A program made the position numbers and the translations under genes. Shown piece by piece: positions 44,787 to 56,905 of a stretch of 64,000 nt of DNA. Source of the stretch: Cliona cf. orientalis. Taxonomy: Eukaryota; Porifera; Demospongiae; Clionaida; Clionaidae. The DNA lies in contig OZ005696.1 in assembly GCA_963930775.1 (NCBI GenBank), positions 5,952,001 through 6,016,000 of the forward strand. The letters run 5' to 3'. Position 1 is the first letter of the stretch; every line of letters starts with the position of its first letter. The notes under the pieces are model-generated. The model was not told the DNA's origin, did no database searches, and saw only the letters and a program-made list of their open reading frames with translations.

Positions 44787-46479
44787 TAGTGAGTATACAG
44801 AGTATTATGATAGGTGATAGGCTCAGCCTTGTATGGTTATCTGTAAGAATATATAGGATGCCATTTTATAGTGTCAATGTGCGATTTTGCCTGACAATCA
44901 GTTCCTCTTCATGGTGGATTCATCTAATTTACTAAGTGGACACTCGTACAGGGGACATTTAGCGCTAAAACATCCCCACACCACTGGTAGCTAGTACATA
45001 TATCTGCAAAATTATTATGAGAGGGGAATTGTCACCACTGTAAAGCGTCAATAACCACTGATCCAATGAGAGGAGATTTAGTTACGTCCACCATAAAGTA
45101 GTTGTTAGAAAAGGATTTAGCAATCATTCCTGTGAATGTGTCGGCACCCAATACTATGAGCTAAGCTTATCATTTTCAACTTGCTCTGCTAACAAGAAGC
45201 GTGTGGGCTCAAGGACAATTTGGTAAATACAACAGTGAACTCCGCAGGGACTAGAAGGAGAAGGAAAGGATAACAAAAGGTTCATACCCAGCCCCCCCCC
45301 CCCCCCCCCCCAAGGAAGGCCCCCAAAATGGAAACAGTCCAAGAATTCCATTCCTAATAGGAAAGCAAGAAGGCCAAAATGACCACACTACCTCAGTAAC
45401 AATATATTTCAAGTAAATCGTAGAAACTGATCATGCATTATACTTTATCACCATCATCATACCTTTCTTACAGTGGTGGAATTAATATTCTGCTTTCGTT
45501 CTGTTTTTCCATGTACCTATCAGCTCTACATGTACTACATGCATGGACCTAAATACACTTGGGCATGGAGAGTCTTGATATTGGACATGTAGCACTGCTC
45601 AGTGCATGTGCGCTGAGAGTGTTGCACTATGGTGCTTCATTTCTATGCATGCATGAGTCTAGGATCCTGTATCCTACAAGTACTGCTGACATTCTGTCAT
45701 GATGCTGAAGCACGATTTCTGATATCAATGCATGCATGCAGTTCAGCACCATCAGAGTATAAATTCTCATACAAAATGTAATGATTATACTGTACATTAT
45801 GGAAGCTAAGAAGTGCAATTTAGCTACCGCATGACGCCCATTTACTTTCCGCATGCAGAAGCATCTTCTGCTTGAGCCGTGACCAGGCTCAGACTGAGAG
45901 GGCATAGTAATGCTAATATGCCTACTTTGAAGCTTACGTCAACAAATTAGTATTATTACTAGCATATAATCACGCTATGCTAAAGCTTCAAAATCGATAG
46001 CTAGTTCATCAGTAGCTGCTTATACCTGAATGTTAGTGGAGGAGAGCGGCGTGGCGATTCTTAATAATGCACACCCAATAATATGATGGGTGTGGTCAAT
46101 AAAAGTCGTTGTGGTTGCTTTATAGAGTTGGGCTCCGCCCCATGGATGTAACGACTGTCTCAGAGTCAGAAGCCAGAGAATATGGACGGTAGCTACTATA
46201 TAAGTGTTCAATAGCTACAACTTACAAGTACATGTGTAACATCTAGATTCTCAAATTGTGGCACACTCTGGCTCTCGATTCTGACCGTCGCTGGACCTAG
46301 TCTCACTAGCCACACCCTTCACACCAGGCCTTTCCTCAGTCACAGCTTTGTATAAGTCACAGTGCCTGCTGAAGAGACTTTTCAAGAGGTTAAGCACGCC
46401 AGCTCGACGCTACTATTAATGCTGGTAGGGTAATATGACTAGACTGTGATAATTTAAAAAAAGAGGTCTTCGTACGTCA
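44787..46479. other. Stretch without recognised genes
   Basis: A C-run of about 23 bases lies at 45291-45312. A block around AAGTGCAATTTAGCTACCGC (45809) is inverted relative to GCGGTAGCTAAATTGCACTT (46642), so 45790-46690 may be one inverted-repeat element. No exon was recognised. Confidence 0.45.
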
Positions 46480-46625
46480 AGACAGTACCTCCACATGCAG
46501 AGCAGGGTCTTTGCACGCCGAAAAGATACCTCCACATGCGGAGCTGGGTGTCCGCATGCCAACAAACTGTCTCCGCATGTGGAGCTGGCTCTCTGCACAT
46601 GGAGAAGGTGCCTCCATATGCGGAA
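46480..46625. repeat. Tandem array of short CATG-centred palindromes
   Basis: Four units of about 35-40 bp carry CTCCACATGCAGAG, CTCCACATGCGGAG, CTCCGCATGTGGAG and CTGCACATGGAG, each a near-perfect palindrome, spaced by TCTTTGCACGCC- or GTCCGCATGCC-like linkers. It lies inside the possible inverted-repeat element at 45790-46690. Confidence 0.55.
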
Positions 46626-46919
46626 ATTAAATGGGCATCGTGCGGTAGCTAAATTGCACTTCTCGGCTTCCATAGTACATACATACACATTGAGAAAAAT
46701 TTTAAGGGATTCAAGTTTCACGGATAGGTGATCTCTACTATTTTATTTTCGCGGACGTGTTCAATCATGCCCTATTATATATTGTATAATTATTGCTTTG
46801 TGGGTTTGATTTTCGCAGTTTGTTGAGTAGACATCTGCAAACACCTAAAACTTCATGCTATACTGTATTGCATCATACTATGTCATACTGTTGCATACAT
46901 AAACTAATTATGCATTATG

Positions 46920-47460
46920 CATACACCGTACCCTCATGAAAGAGGGCCCATGGCGGTGTACCTTACATTGGGCCAAGATTGGGGGATGGGCCAATATTCG
47001 AGGTATCAGTATCGCATTTAGACACGAAAGAACGCCCAGGTAAGTTACCCAAGCTATCTTCATAATTCGAATAGTAGCGGCGGCTACCATAATTTCAGCC
47101 TTATTCAAGCATATTTACCAATCAAGAGCGAGGGCGGCCAGCTATCTGGCTGATATTTCACAGTATGTCATTAATGGTAGCCATATTAAGTGGGCGTGGT
47201 TACGATCACTAGCCACACACGATCTTTCGTTTGTGCTGAAATGTGGCATAAAGCTAACTAGGCTTAGTTTTTTGGCTATTTGACAGGTTAGTTATCCATT
47301 CTTATATAGAGTCAGTCCACATAAACCAGCCATTTGAGCTGCGTTTTAAGGGCAGCTACACATGGGCGCATATTGGAGTAAACATTAGACCTTAGCAGGA
47401 AATTGAGCCCAAAGTGGGGGTGGGCCGATATTCCATAGTGGGCCCTCTTTCGTGAGGGTA
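46920..47460. repeat. Copies of the repeat at 1808 around gene 2 exon C
   Basis: About 46925-47010 (GTACCTTACATTGGGC, AATATTCGAGGTATCA) and, inverted, about 47390-47460 (AAAGTGGGGGTGGGCCGATA, GAGGGTATGGTA) suggest a roughly 540-bp element with this sequence at both ends. It adjoins the donor of exon C of gene 2. Confidence 0.5.
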
Positions 47461-47470
47461 TGGTACATAC

Positions 47471-47722
47471 CTTGGACATAAGTGCTCTTCACCTCATCAG
47501 CTTGATGGATAAGGCCAATTCTACGGAGTGACCTAGCAACATGCTTCCAACTGGGGCAAGGGTGATGAGTGGCATAGAGGTCAAGGTACGCTTCTCTTCT
47601 CCGGAAGGGACTATCGTAGTTTGTCTTAATTTCATCTACTCTTGATTCTGGTAGTTCAAGCCAATTTCCAATATCTTTGTCACCCAACAACTCCAGCAAT
47701 TTTTCTACTGTGATAGTGAGAT
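47471..47722 (-). CDS. Death-fold exon C of gene 2
   Basis: This 252-nt exon (84 codons), acceptor AATACAG and donor GTATGT, is phase 1-1. It reads DLTITVEKLLELLGDKDIGN, WLELPESRVDEIKTNYDSPF, RREAYLDLYATHHPCPSWKH and ends TYVQG. It is open and very close to 1301-1561. It is 17 kb upstream of the GTPase exon of gene 2, an interval with several MITEs and retroelements, so membership in the same transcript is inferred from strand, order and phase. Confidence 0.75.
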
Positions 47723-48419
47723 CTGTATTGTTAGCAAATTGCAAGTAAATAAAAAAAATTGTTCACAATAATTTATTATGAAAATTATTTGGTTACAGAT
47801 TCAGGATGCTACTTGAGTCTACCGCCCTCGCCCCGGTGGGCCTCTCACAGCATTATACTTCACTATGTAAGGTCACGCTGGTTACTTGTTTTGCATGCAG
47901 TCACATGTAGTTGAACAGACAGTCAAGTGAAGGTGTCAATAATATGAACACCATCGGTGCCAAACCCGAGCGACACCTCTTGGTGACATTGACACAATAG
48001 ACCCGATTTTCATAACTGAATTTCGAATGTTTGAGATAGACGATCGATAAATAAGCAGCAGAACCAAGCCAAGGACGTTTTCTGCCATGTTTTTGCCTCA
48101 AACTAACGATCATTCATGGCTTGCGATAGTGGCCACGCCCACTTAATTGTATTCATGCATGCATGCGGCTACTATTCGAGGGCGGCTACTATTTCTTTCG
48201 CAGAGCTCCATGTGTGGCTACTAATCGGGGTGCGGCTTCTATTCGAATAAATATGCTATTAACAATTTCATTAGTATTGGTATACAGTGATAATTTGAAT
48301 GAACATTTTGGACACTGCTTGACTGGAGGCATGATTTGATTTTTCAACAGACACTGAAACAAAACTCAATCATATATAATAATGTAAATCTACTAGCTGC
48401 AATATAAGGCCACACAGAA

Positions 48420-48610
48420 TACCGTAGATCGGGATATTTTCGCCAGTAAAATATTTCACTTGTAAATTTTTCGTGTAGTCTGATTTTCGCCGCCAGGCTG
48501 AACTTGGTATAGGTCGTCATACGTTACTAAAATATTTCGCACGTTTAATTTTCGCTACCTAAGCAACTGGCGAAAAATTTTTAACGGTAAAAATTTCCCG
48601 ATCTACGGTA
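48420..48610. mobile_element. TA-flanked MITE, TACCGTAGATCGGG ends
   Basis: TACCGTAGATCGGGATATTT and the complement of TACCGTAGATCGGGAAATTT frame a 191-bp element with TTTTCGCC-type boxes. Non-coding. Confidence 0.75.
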
Positions 48611-48726
48611 AATTGTTTGTTTGAACTAACATGACCACGAAATAGTAGGGTTGGTCGGTCGGGCAGATGATAATTTAACCAAAGAATTTTAATTACAAGT
48701 GTCAGTGTTTCTATATAAACTTGTAG

Positions 48727-48921
48727 TACCATATAGAGGGAAATTTCGAGGGAGAAAACTTTCGTGGATCGGTAGGAAAGGAGAATTTCGCGGAATGTTA
48801 ACACTGGTCGTATAATGGGTGTGTCATGCCAAGAATTTCGTGGAGAAAACTTTCGTGGATGGCTGAAAAATCGCGAAATTCGTGAAAATTTTCTCTCTCA
48901 AAAGTTTCCCGCTATACGGTA
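48727..48921. mobile_element. TA-flanked MITE, TACCRTATAG ends
   Basis: TACCATATAGAGGGAAATTT and the complement of TACCGTATAGCGGGAAACTT are the termini, with AAACTTTCGTGGAT repeated twice inside. Confidence 0.65.
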
Positions 48922-48994
48922 TTCCAGCTGTCTAGATGTTTGTTCTGTGTGGTAGCTTAAAAAATTAATACATTTTTAAGACAGTCCTATTAAA

Positions 48995-50147
48995 AGTCGG
49001 AGTCGGTATCATAGAGTCGGTAGACTCTATAAGTAGGGATGGCACGGATACTCCATATATATAAAATACATTACAAACATCCAAATATCTCAAAACAGGT
49101 AACTTTGTGAGATTTCTAAGTGTCAAAATCAGAATCTACAGCAAATTGTCTATCTAACAAGACCAAGACCATTCATCAATTCAATTGTATATGCCAGAAC
49201 CAGATGTTCAAAAAAATAGCCATTTCTCATTCTTTCTTTCTTTCTTTCTTTGTGAAAAGGGGCCATAAGTGGTGCACCTTACATTAGGCTCAAATAGGGG
49301 GATGAGTCAACATTTGAGGTATCAATATTGTGCACAACAGTGGAACCTCTTATAACGGACACTCCAAATAGCAGATACCTCCGTCTAATGGACATCTATC
49401 CTTTGCACCAGATGATCTTTTTATATAATTAATATAAAATCTATGCCGTGCATCTGCAGCAACAGCGTCCAGGTAACTGGAAACAAAAATGCTGGGTATC
49501 TAGCCTCCACAATCATGAACAAGCATCAGCTATTCCCCAGAAAGACATTCTGAATCAGTGTATGAAGTTAATACTTAACACGTGTCATGTTTCATTGAAT
49601 GTATAACCCAATATAAGGAGATAAATAGTTATACCACGGTCACCATAGATTTATCGCTGATGAACACACCTTGAGTTATGCGGTATTTCTCCATTGTTAT
49701 TATTGCGATGTTGATTCTCCTGCATACCATGTTATTATAGACAAAAACAAGAGCTCTGTAGAGAACATACCCCGTGCGCAATCTGTAGATCTACTTTCGT
49801 GTGCACGGCTATTTTTGTAAAATTAATAATTATTTCAGAATTAGTTAGTAGAAATGGCTGGGTTGTGATGTCAGCCAAAAAAACACTGGTTCTCTCTCTG
49901 CACCAGATCTAAACTAGGAAGATATGAACTGCTATTACATAATATCATAGAGTCGGTAGACTCTATAAGTAGGGATGGCCCGGATATGCCATATATGTAA
50001 TACAAAACAAAAACATTAATAACTCAGAGCAGAAAAATTTTTAAGATTTTTGACGTACATATTCATGATCTACGCCAGAGTATCTATCTATCAAGTCCTG
50101 AACCATCCATGGAAACAATCAGGTATGCCTAAACTAGCTGTTTTTAA
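48995..50147 (+). repeat. Pair of direct repeats (ATAGAGTCGGTAGACTCTAT)
   Basis: The segment at 49010-49130 is repeated at 49945-50060: ATAGAGTCGGTAGACTCTAT, AAGTAGGGATGGC, then ATGTAATACA-type sequence. The second copy is interrupted by the TTAA element at 50148. TTCTCATTCTTTCTTTC occurs both at about 49225 and after the TTAA element (51190), so the element split a repeat unit. Confidence 0.6.
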
Positions 50148-51155
50148 GGTAGCATTAAAGTGCGTGGGCGTGAGCGTCAGGATTGGCTAATTCAATTAGC
50201 GAATCGTGAAGGGGCGTGGCCGAAGAGGCCATACAAGTGCTTTTGGTCGAAGGTGGGCGTGTCTAGAATCGGCCAGGGATGATTATGCGCGTGTAATTAG
50301 GGACCGGAAGTGGCCCCTGAAGAAAACACCGGTAATTGCCCACTTCAAAGCAAGATCAAAGCATTCTTTCTTAACTATTAACCGCAACGACTTAAAAAAA
50401 AAAAAAAAAAAGCCTTATTAGGCCTAATTAAGCATGTGGGCGTGTTCCTGGCACTGTGTGGAGTGTGTGCGTGTGCGTTAATGCAGGTTTTATTGCTTCC
50501 GATTGGGCGTGGCTTCACGGGCCAGTGCTTGGATATCGGCGCCTGGGACTTGGCCTCGGCGATAGGTGGGCGTGTCCCGGAAGCGGTGGTGACCTTTGAA
50601 CCCCGCGAGGAGGCTTTGGGGGCGTGGCAGGATGTCAAAGGTAAGGCCGTGTCTGTTAATGAGGCACTGTACGCCGGTGCGATGGAGGGGACCGTACGGC
50701 TGGACGAAAGCTGACGATGGTTTGAAGCGGATGTGGTTGCGATGACGTGTTGTTACTCCGCCCACACAGGAAATGAGGTGAGCTCTTGCGTGGGCGGTGT
50801 GGCAGAACGGCCTCCAAGTGTTTGTGTGTGTTTTGGCCTTGAGGAAGCTGTGTGTTTTAATTGGGATTGATTGTGGGCTTCCGGTGGACATCCGGTGGTT
50901 AGTAGGCACTTGATTGAGAATGGTGGTCCTTGGGGAACAGGGTGGGGCTGTTTTGGGCGTGGCCTGGCCCCTCCCTTCCGGCTCGGCTTCCGGTCCGTGG
51001 AGGATATTAAATGAACACTTCCGGCTCTAGCAGCCACACCCCTGAGACCTGTGCAATTAAAAGGGCGTGGTTACACAACATGCACCTCACTAATGACTTT
51101 GATGTGGTTTAGGTGTCATATCCCCCACCTCACGCCCACGCACTTTAATGCTACC
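50148..51155. mobile_element. TTAA-flanked element, copy 2 (1008 bp)
   Basis: TTAA flanks at 50144-50147 and 51156-51159. The ends GGTAGCATTAAAGTGCGTGG and complement correspond to those of 24546-25975, and the bodies are nearly identical outside one 420-bp block that is missing here, replaced by a poly-A tract at 50394-50411. It has the same GGGCGTGG-rich body. Frames inside on both strands overlap each other and are not convincing genes. Confidence 0.85.
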
Positions 51156-51159
51156 TTAA

Positions 51160-51906
51160 AATTGTAAAGACTGCATCGGAGTCCGTGCATTTTCTCATTC
51201 TTTCTTTTTCATTACCAGACTCCCTGGGCCGCTCACCTTGGTTCGAATATAAAAATTTTGTAGCGCGCACGTCTGTGGCACGCTAGTTTTGTGGTATCAT
51301 GACAGCGATTTAATCGTGGGTTGAGCATTTTGAGAGTGGGTGTGTCGGATTCGCCATCTTGTAATATAATGCGCATGCCCACAATGTATTGCCATGGTGA
51401 AGTCATGTGACAGGAGTCGGTGGCGCCGCGCGCGTGATGGTGTGCGCGAGCGCTAACGCAGAGAGCTTGAGCTAGAGCGCTAGATCGTGAAAAACTTAGT
51501 CAGTCTTAGAGGCCAGTAAGTTTATTGTTGATAGTAGCTTCTCTGAGTCTGGGAACGAGGATAGTCACTGAGCTGACTGTTCTAGAGCTCAGGGGCCGCG
51601 ATACGATGCTAGATAACGACGAACTAATGAGGGGCGTGGCTACGACTATTACGCGCTCGCTATCCTGGATAGGGTAGAGAAGGAAAGATAGCACTATCAC
51701 CAACAAAACGAGCAGCACTAGATTGCGAATAGTTATGCCACCTATAAGTAAGACAGACTCAAGTACAGCCTACACTGCTACAGAAAGATCCCTTACCCAT
51801 GTCTCCACCCACCTTAGTTAGTGCATGCGGGATGCAAATACCAAGTACATGTACCGGTGTGTATAGCTGGTAGAGAGCGGACAATGGCACAGGCCATCAC
51901 TGGACG
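51160..51906. other. Stretch without recognised genes
   Basis: GC-rich patch around 51415-51460 (GGCGCCGCGCGCGTG) with GCGCATGC at 51369. It could be a promoter-like CpG patch, but no exon follows in either direction. Confidence 0.35.
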
Positions 51907-53020
51907 GGTGTCTGGATTCGGTGGACTGGAACGATGGAATGGAACAGTGGAATGGACTGGACTGGAATGGTGGAATGGAACGGTGGATGATAGAGCACGC
52001 GCATAATTCACAGCTCAAGTCTCAATCGTATTGCAAGCCATGTAAATACATCCTAGTACAGGGGACGCATGCATAAACGAGGAAGTTTATTCCTTTTTAT
52101 GAAGGGGTTGGTTGTGTACATATCAGCACTGTAGCATACACCAGTAGTAGGGGCGCGGCTGATCCAAGCGGTATAAGCGAGTGTAGACCTATATATCCCT
52201 ACTTGTAGTTTTACTACCTTCGGGTGATGTATAATTATAAAAGTTGCCTTGAAACTATGTTTAGCACATGCTTATTATTCATCACACGCCTTGAATATTA
52301 ATATGCCACTCTCATGCATATAAATATTATTATAAACGTTGGTGTGATTGAAAGTTGCTGATCGTCCTACATAACATGGAGCTGCATTTAATTGCTACAC
52401 TTTAGGGCATCTCATTTAATATACTGTAGCTAGTTACTAACTTAGCACATATTAGCTATAATGGTGTACATGGCTGATGTATTGTACTGTCACTTATGTT
52501 ATGCAATCACTTATTATGTTGTGCATTAGAGTATACGTGTTATGTGAGGTGTTATTTCACAATTATTATTTGAATGATCATGTCTGTGTGTAGTCAGTCT
52601 GTAACATGTTGATCCTTGCGTAATAATCTATCTATCATTATTATAAACGTTAAATTAGCTATCTACTAGACTAGTGGGTAAAAAGAGGGATTCAAAACGA
52701 CTATTATTTCCGCATGATCCAACTTGTATGTCACACCCTCGGTCACACCCCAACACTTGATTGCTGTATTACCAAGTGGAGTGAAATAGCTATAAATACC
52801 AGCTGTTGGCTCGTGCCCTGGGCAAAGGAGTGCTCCATGCAATCCCCTCCCCCCTGACAATATCCTAATGATTCAGCACCACAAACCAAGAACTTCAATG
52901 ATATTGCCGTATGGTACCGTATGCGCATGCGCCTTAATACTCCGTTGCTTTCCGCATTCCATTCCATTCCATTCCACCGTTCCATTCCATCGTTCCAGTC
53001 CACCGAATCCAGACACCCTC
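51907..53020. repeat. 1.1-kb segment with inverted GGAAT-rich ends
   Basis: GGTGTCTGGATTCGGTGGAC followed by GGAATGG/GGAACGG pentamer-type repeats (to about 51990) is inverted at 52956-53017 (CCATTCCATTCCACCG up to GTCCACCGAATCCAGACACC). Between them no gene was seen. It is probably an element with pentanucleotide repeats just inside its ends. Confidence 0.6.
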
Positions 53021-53849
53021 ACTGGACGAGGATGATAATTTTATATAAAAAGTACTATAAATGTGGCAGTCCCAGGTAGAAATCAAAGATTATTCCTAGT
53101 CAATTTTGACCACTTTTTTGAATTTGAAGCTTCATAACTCAGGAATGGTAGCATCCCAGAACTTCACATTTAGTTTAGAGATACTACAATCACCTTAGAA
53201 TAGGTATCTAAAATTTGGGACTAAACGATCAAGAGATGTTAAAAATATAATTGATTTAATTAACCCAATTAAAAACGGAATAATATTCGATTTCTACCTG
53301 GGACTGCCACAAATATATGACACATAAATGGCATCTAATACATCATAGAAGGCATTCTCTTTGCATCCTGCTTTTTGATTTGAAGATCCATCTAAAAATT
53401 GTGTGAAGCAGAATATGAATACGCAATACTTACATCGTCCATAACTACCTCTCAAAGATTCAGTCGAATCTGGGTTATGCTTAATTATGATAATCCTTTA
53501 AAAATTGGTGGCTTGGTGTGGTCTGCAAATTATTAGAAATCTTAGCCACCATCAGAAGACAGCTTTTAGATAGACAACAAAACTTTGCAATTGCTTAGAG
53601 TGGTGCTGTGTATATAGCTTCCATGTGGATGCACCCCTGGCCCACCAACTGAATGAGATTCAGAATAGTATACTTAGCTACATTGCCACTGCCTCATGGC
53701 AAGTGGTGAAACACAATTATTTGCGAGGCATCCGTTAACTGCAGCTGCCTCTGTCTGGAAATATCCTACCCTACTACATGAGTTAATGGGAAAACCATGT
53801 CAGACGGTATTGATGCATGAATTATCCTAAAGAGGAATAAAAAAAGAAC
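53021..53849. repeat. Partner copy of the 31.4-32.3 kb region
   Basis: Part of 53330-53800 parallels 31420-32280 but lacks the 292-bp fold-back element; the uninterrupted site is at about 53593. Another block (CCCAGGTAGAAATC at 53071 and GATTTCTACCTGGGACTGCC at about 53290) is inverted and may be a small MITE. Confidence 0.5.
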
Positions 53850-54272
53850 AGAAACAAGCATAAAAAGCAATGTAATTGAAAGATGAAGTAGGAATGGCAG
53901 GGTCAAAAAGTACACAAACAAGATTTGTAGGGATAATCACATCCACTATACATCCCTACGCTTGCTTTTTGAGTAGGTGCGCATGCAGGAATTAAGTTCT
54001 ATAACAACCCAGTCAGTAATGCGATGATCAAAACTGATTATCCTCCACCCCCTATATGAGGATAGTGAATTTCTCCCACATGCATACAAAATCTAAAATT
54101 AGTATAAGGATAGCACCAATGGGTCACCATCGACAGGTGCATGATAAGAGAAAAGCAAGCGTAGGGATGTATAGTGGATGTGATTATCCCTACAAATCAT
54201 GTTTGTGTACTTTTGACCCTGCCATTCCTACTTCATCTTTCAATTACATTGTTTTTTATGCTTGTTATAATA
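53850..54272. mobile_element. MITE with about 110-bp terminal inverted repeats
   Basis: The left end (AACAAGCATAAAAAGCAATG, GAAGTAGGAATGGCAGGGTC, ACATCCCTACGCTTGC) is inverted on the right with hardly any mismatch. A second copy lies at 61786-62074, more diverged. Only about 200 bp separate the arms. No transposase. Confidence 0.75.
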
Positions 54273-54469
54273 ATATTATGACATTGTACATTTTGTTATA
54301 TTATAGTTATCTTATAGGTCAGATTCGGTTCCATAGGGGATAGCAGCCAAACTGTAGAGTATAGTCACGAGTGGAACATGTCGACGATCCTTACCAGTTC
54401 ATATTATAATATAATACTAGGCCAGCATGAGCAGAAAGCTATGCATTATGCATCAGGAGTGTCCATAGG

Positions 54470-54940
54470 CGTGGCACTATTTGTGATGCTCGTGGATTGT
54501 GTCCCTCGATTCGAAGCATACTGAGGCCAGTTTTTCGCCAAATTTGACTGATTCGTTGTGCTAATGAGTCCCTCAGTCCCTAGGTCTCGAGATATGGCGA
54601 CTTTTGTGCTCACGACGATGACGACAACGACATGATCGATTACTTTACCCCCTTGCGAAGGTGCACGGGGTAAAATGTACATGCTGAAATACATATTTTG
54701 CAGAATGTATGTTTCAATCTAATGACATTGTGTTCAGTCCTGAATGTCGAAAAATTTGGATCATAGCCTTGAAATGGTATATGGAGCACCCTTGTTGTGT
54801 ATGGTATGGATATCCAGCTCTTATTGCCCATGTACTCTTTGCACATGTGTATACACTAAAGCATTTAATGGAGTGAAAGCTTATCTTTGAATTTTGATGT
54901 GGGCAGGGAACGGGAAACAATTATGAGGCCTAAGTGATTT
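54470..54940. repeat. Partial copy of the 2536/19708 repeat
   Basis: CGAAGCATACTGAGGCCAG, ATTACTTTACCCCCTTG, CTTATTGCCCATG and ATCTTTGAATTTTGATGTGG follow in the same order as at 2600-2860. Confidence 0.55.
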
Positions 54941-54955
54941 TATACACTAAGGTAC

Positions 54956-56070
54956 TACTAGGTCGGGTTTTAATTTCGAGTATGTATTAATTGCAAATTG
55001 CGAGTTTTTCTACGTTTCGCAATTAATAGATTCGCAAATATAAACGTGCACACATATTACAGTACGGTACGGGGTCGTCCATCACAATTATTGAATTCGC
55101 AATTTGGCCTGACTTGACTTGAACGCAATCATTAAATGAACACCACTGGTGCCAAACCCCTCGGTGCTGTCAGATTTATAGTAATGATATTATACTACAT
55201 AGGTAGCTATAAAGATGATCCAGGGGCGGATCTAGGGGGGGGGTTCAGGGGGTTGCAACCCCCCCAAACGATTTTGAGCAGCCCCTCCCACTTATATACA
55301 AGGCCTACTATAGCTTGGCATAATAGCTGCCACTGTATGCCGTGCGGTTAGCAGCAGACAAGCTGTGTAGTACATAATTGGCATGGTGGTTAGTGGTACA
55401 TCCTGAACATGGCTTCAGCTATGAATAATCTACTATAAACCACAAGAGTCAGCTGTGGTGTGTGGTAAAGCTCTATACCTACAGTGTTACAGTAACTCAG
55501 TGCTAGTGGGTCACCTTGGGGCGCGATTGAGCGGGCATAGGTGATTAAAAGTGGGCGTGGCTCATTAAAAGTGGGCGTGGTCGAAAATTTTCGCGCGCTT
55601 CGCGCGCATTTATATTTACAACCCCACCATACTGAAATTCCTAGATCCGCCCCTGTGATCACATAATATTAGGCTGTGTATAAAATTTAGCGCTTCAAGT
55701 ACCGGCAAACTAGCCCGCTAACCCTCGTGCATGCATATAACTATTAGGGCTGTGCCGTATATAGTGCGACACACCCAGCGTTCTATTTATACGAAAAGTT
55801 AGCTGGCCGAGATAGGAGAAGTCAAGAAGCTGCAGTTAGAATCAGCAAATGACTCCAAAACTAGCAAACAAAGCATTCTCTACGAAATCCACACAAATCA
55901 TGAGTTTGAAACGCCATAAGGAACCTTATAACATCGCAATTTGGACTCGCAAACGAGGTATGTAGCAGTTAGCGTGGTAAGACAGACAGACACACACACA
56001 GAGAACGACTACCGTAACCCTCGCGCATGCGCCGAGGGTTAACTACGCAATTAAAACCCGCCCTACAGTA
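54956..56070. mobile_element. TA-type element with CGGGTTTTAATT ends, nested
   Basis: TACTAGGTCGGGTTTTAATT on the left and the complement of TACTGTAGGGCGGGTTTTAA on the right. A 435-bp CAGGGGCGG element is inserted within it (55221-55655). ATTCGCAAA-type boxes recur inside. Confidence 0.55.
55221..55655. mobile_element. MITE with CAGGGGCGGATC ends and 5-bp duplication
   Basis: CAGGGGCGGATCTAGG and complement bound it, and TGATC is duplicated at 55216-55220 and 55656-55660. A G-run follows the left end, as in 57921-58260. AAAGTGGGCGTGG is tandemly repeated near 55548. Confidence 0.8.
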
Positions 56071-56469
56071 TTTGAAGTGTTGAACATTGGGCCACACCCA
56101 CCAAAATAACTTTGCACATGCATTCTTTGTCTATAATAGCAAGATATGTGGGAGAATCAACATCACAATAACAACGGAGCAAAAGCCATCCACGAAACTT
56201 GGGCCAAGGACATAGATTCCTCCAATAAAGTGGTTTTCTACGTCGGAGCAGATTGCAACATAACTTATCCAAATTACTGATCATTCGTCTAAAAAATGTA
56301 CCCGATTCTGTATACCCTCTTCAAAGAAAGGCAGTGTTTCCCCCAGCATACCTGAATCAGGGTGGGTCACCCGGTTTGACTTTGGGCTAATTAGATAAAC
56401 ATCAAAGCAATGGGTGGAGTTTAAAACTATAACTTAATTAAAGTCCTATGAATATCATTAAGCACCCGG

Positions 56470-56905
56470 TTTGGATTCTGTTCTGGGGGAATCCCTGGAA
56501 AGGTATTTGCAGCTCTCCAACACATGTATCGCTACCATGGCAACAACTACCAGTGGTTAGGGCAGATGACAATGTATACATCCGAGCGGGAAGATTGGAT
56601 GGACTCCTGGGGAGATTGGATCCTAACAGGAAGATATACCTCGGCTGATCTGGTATCAGGAAAAAGCAAGATATTCAGAGACTGCAGCTAAGATCACATG
56701 AGCGCTACTGTATGGGCAGACCTGGAGGGGTGCTGAGCAGAGTAATGCAGTTGCTGCAGAGTAATGCAGTTGCTCCCTACCTTGATGGATGCTTGGATAA
56801 GGTCGAAGCTCACAATCGAATCAGGAAGGGCGTGGCTGGAGAAGTGTTGTTTAATGTAGATGTGGAGCTCGGTAGGTGTATTAGCAGAAGTGTCGGCATA
56901 TAATG
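56470..56905 (+). pseudogene. Chondroitin-synthase-like fragment
   Basis: Reading across frames gives GKVFAALQHMYRYHGNNYQW, VRADDNVYIRAGRLDGLLGR, then ERYCMGRPGGVLSR, VAPYLDGCL and DVELGRCISRSVGI. These match the first glycosyltransferase domain of CHSY/CHPF proteins (Golgi enzymes that build chondroitin chains), including the DDD-type metal motif, seen here as ADDN. One base is missing before RADDN, a TGA follows KIYLG and a TAA follows SVGI. No other exons were seen, so this is a decayed fragment. Confidence 0.65.

Noticed and set aside
45291-45312. Run of about 23 C as a G-quadruplex or regulatory feature
   Set aside because: It is a plain homopolymer, with no repeated G-tract spacing and no nearby gene, and its length may be unreliable.
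50490-51037. Long - strand frames of 139 and 94 codons kept in both TTAA elements (also 25310-25857)
   Set aside because: The two copies are nearly identical at DNA level, so conservation says nothing about coding. The frames have low-complexity composition, overlap + strand frames and no recognised motif.
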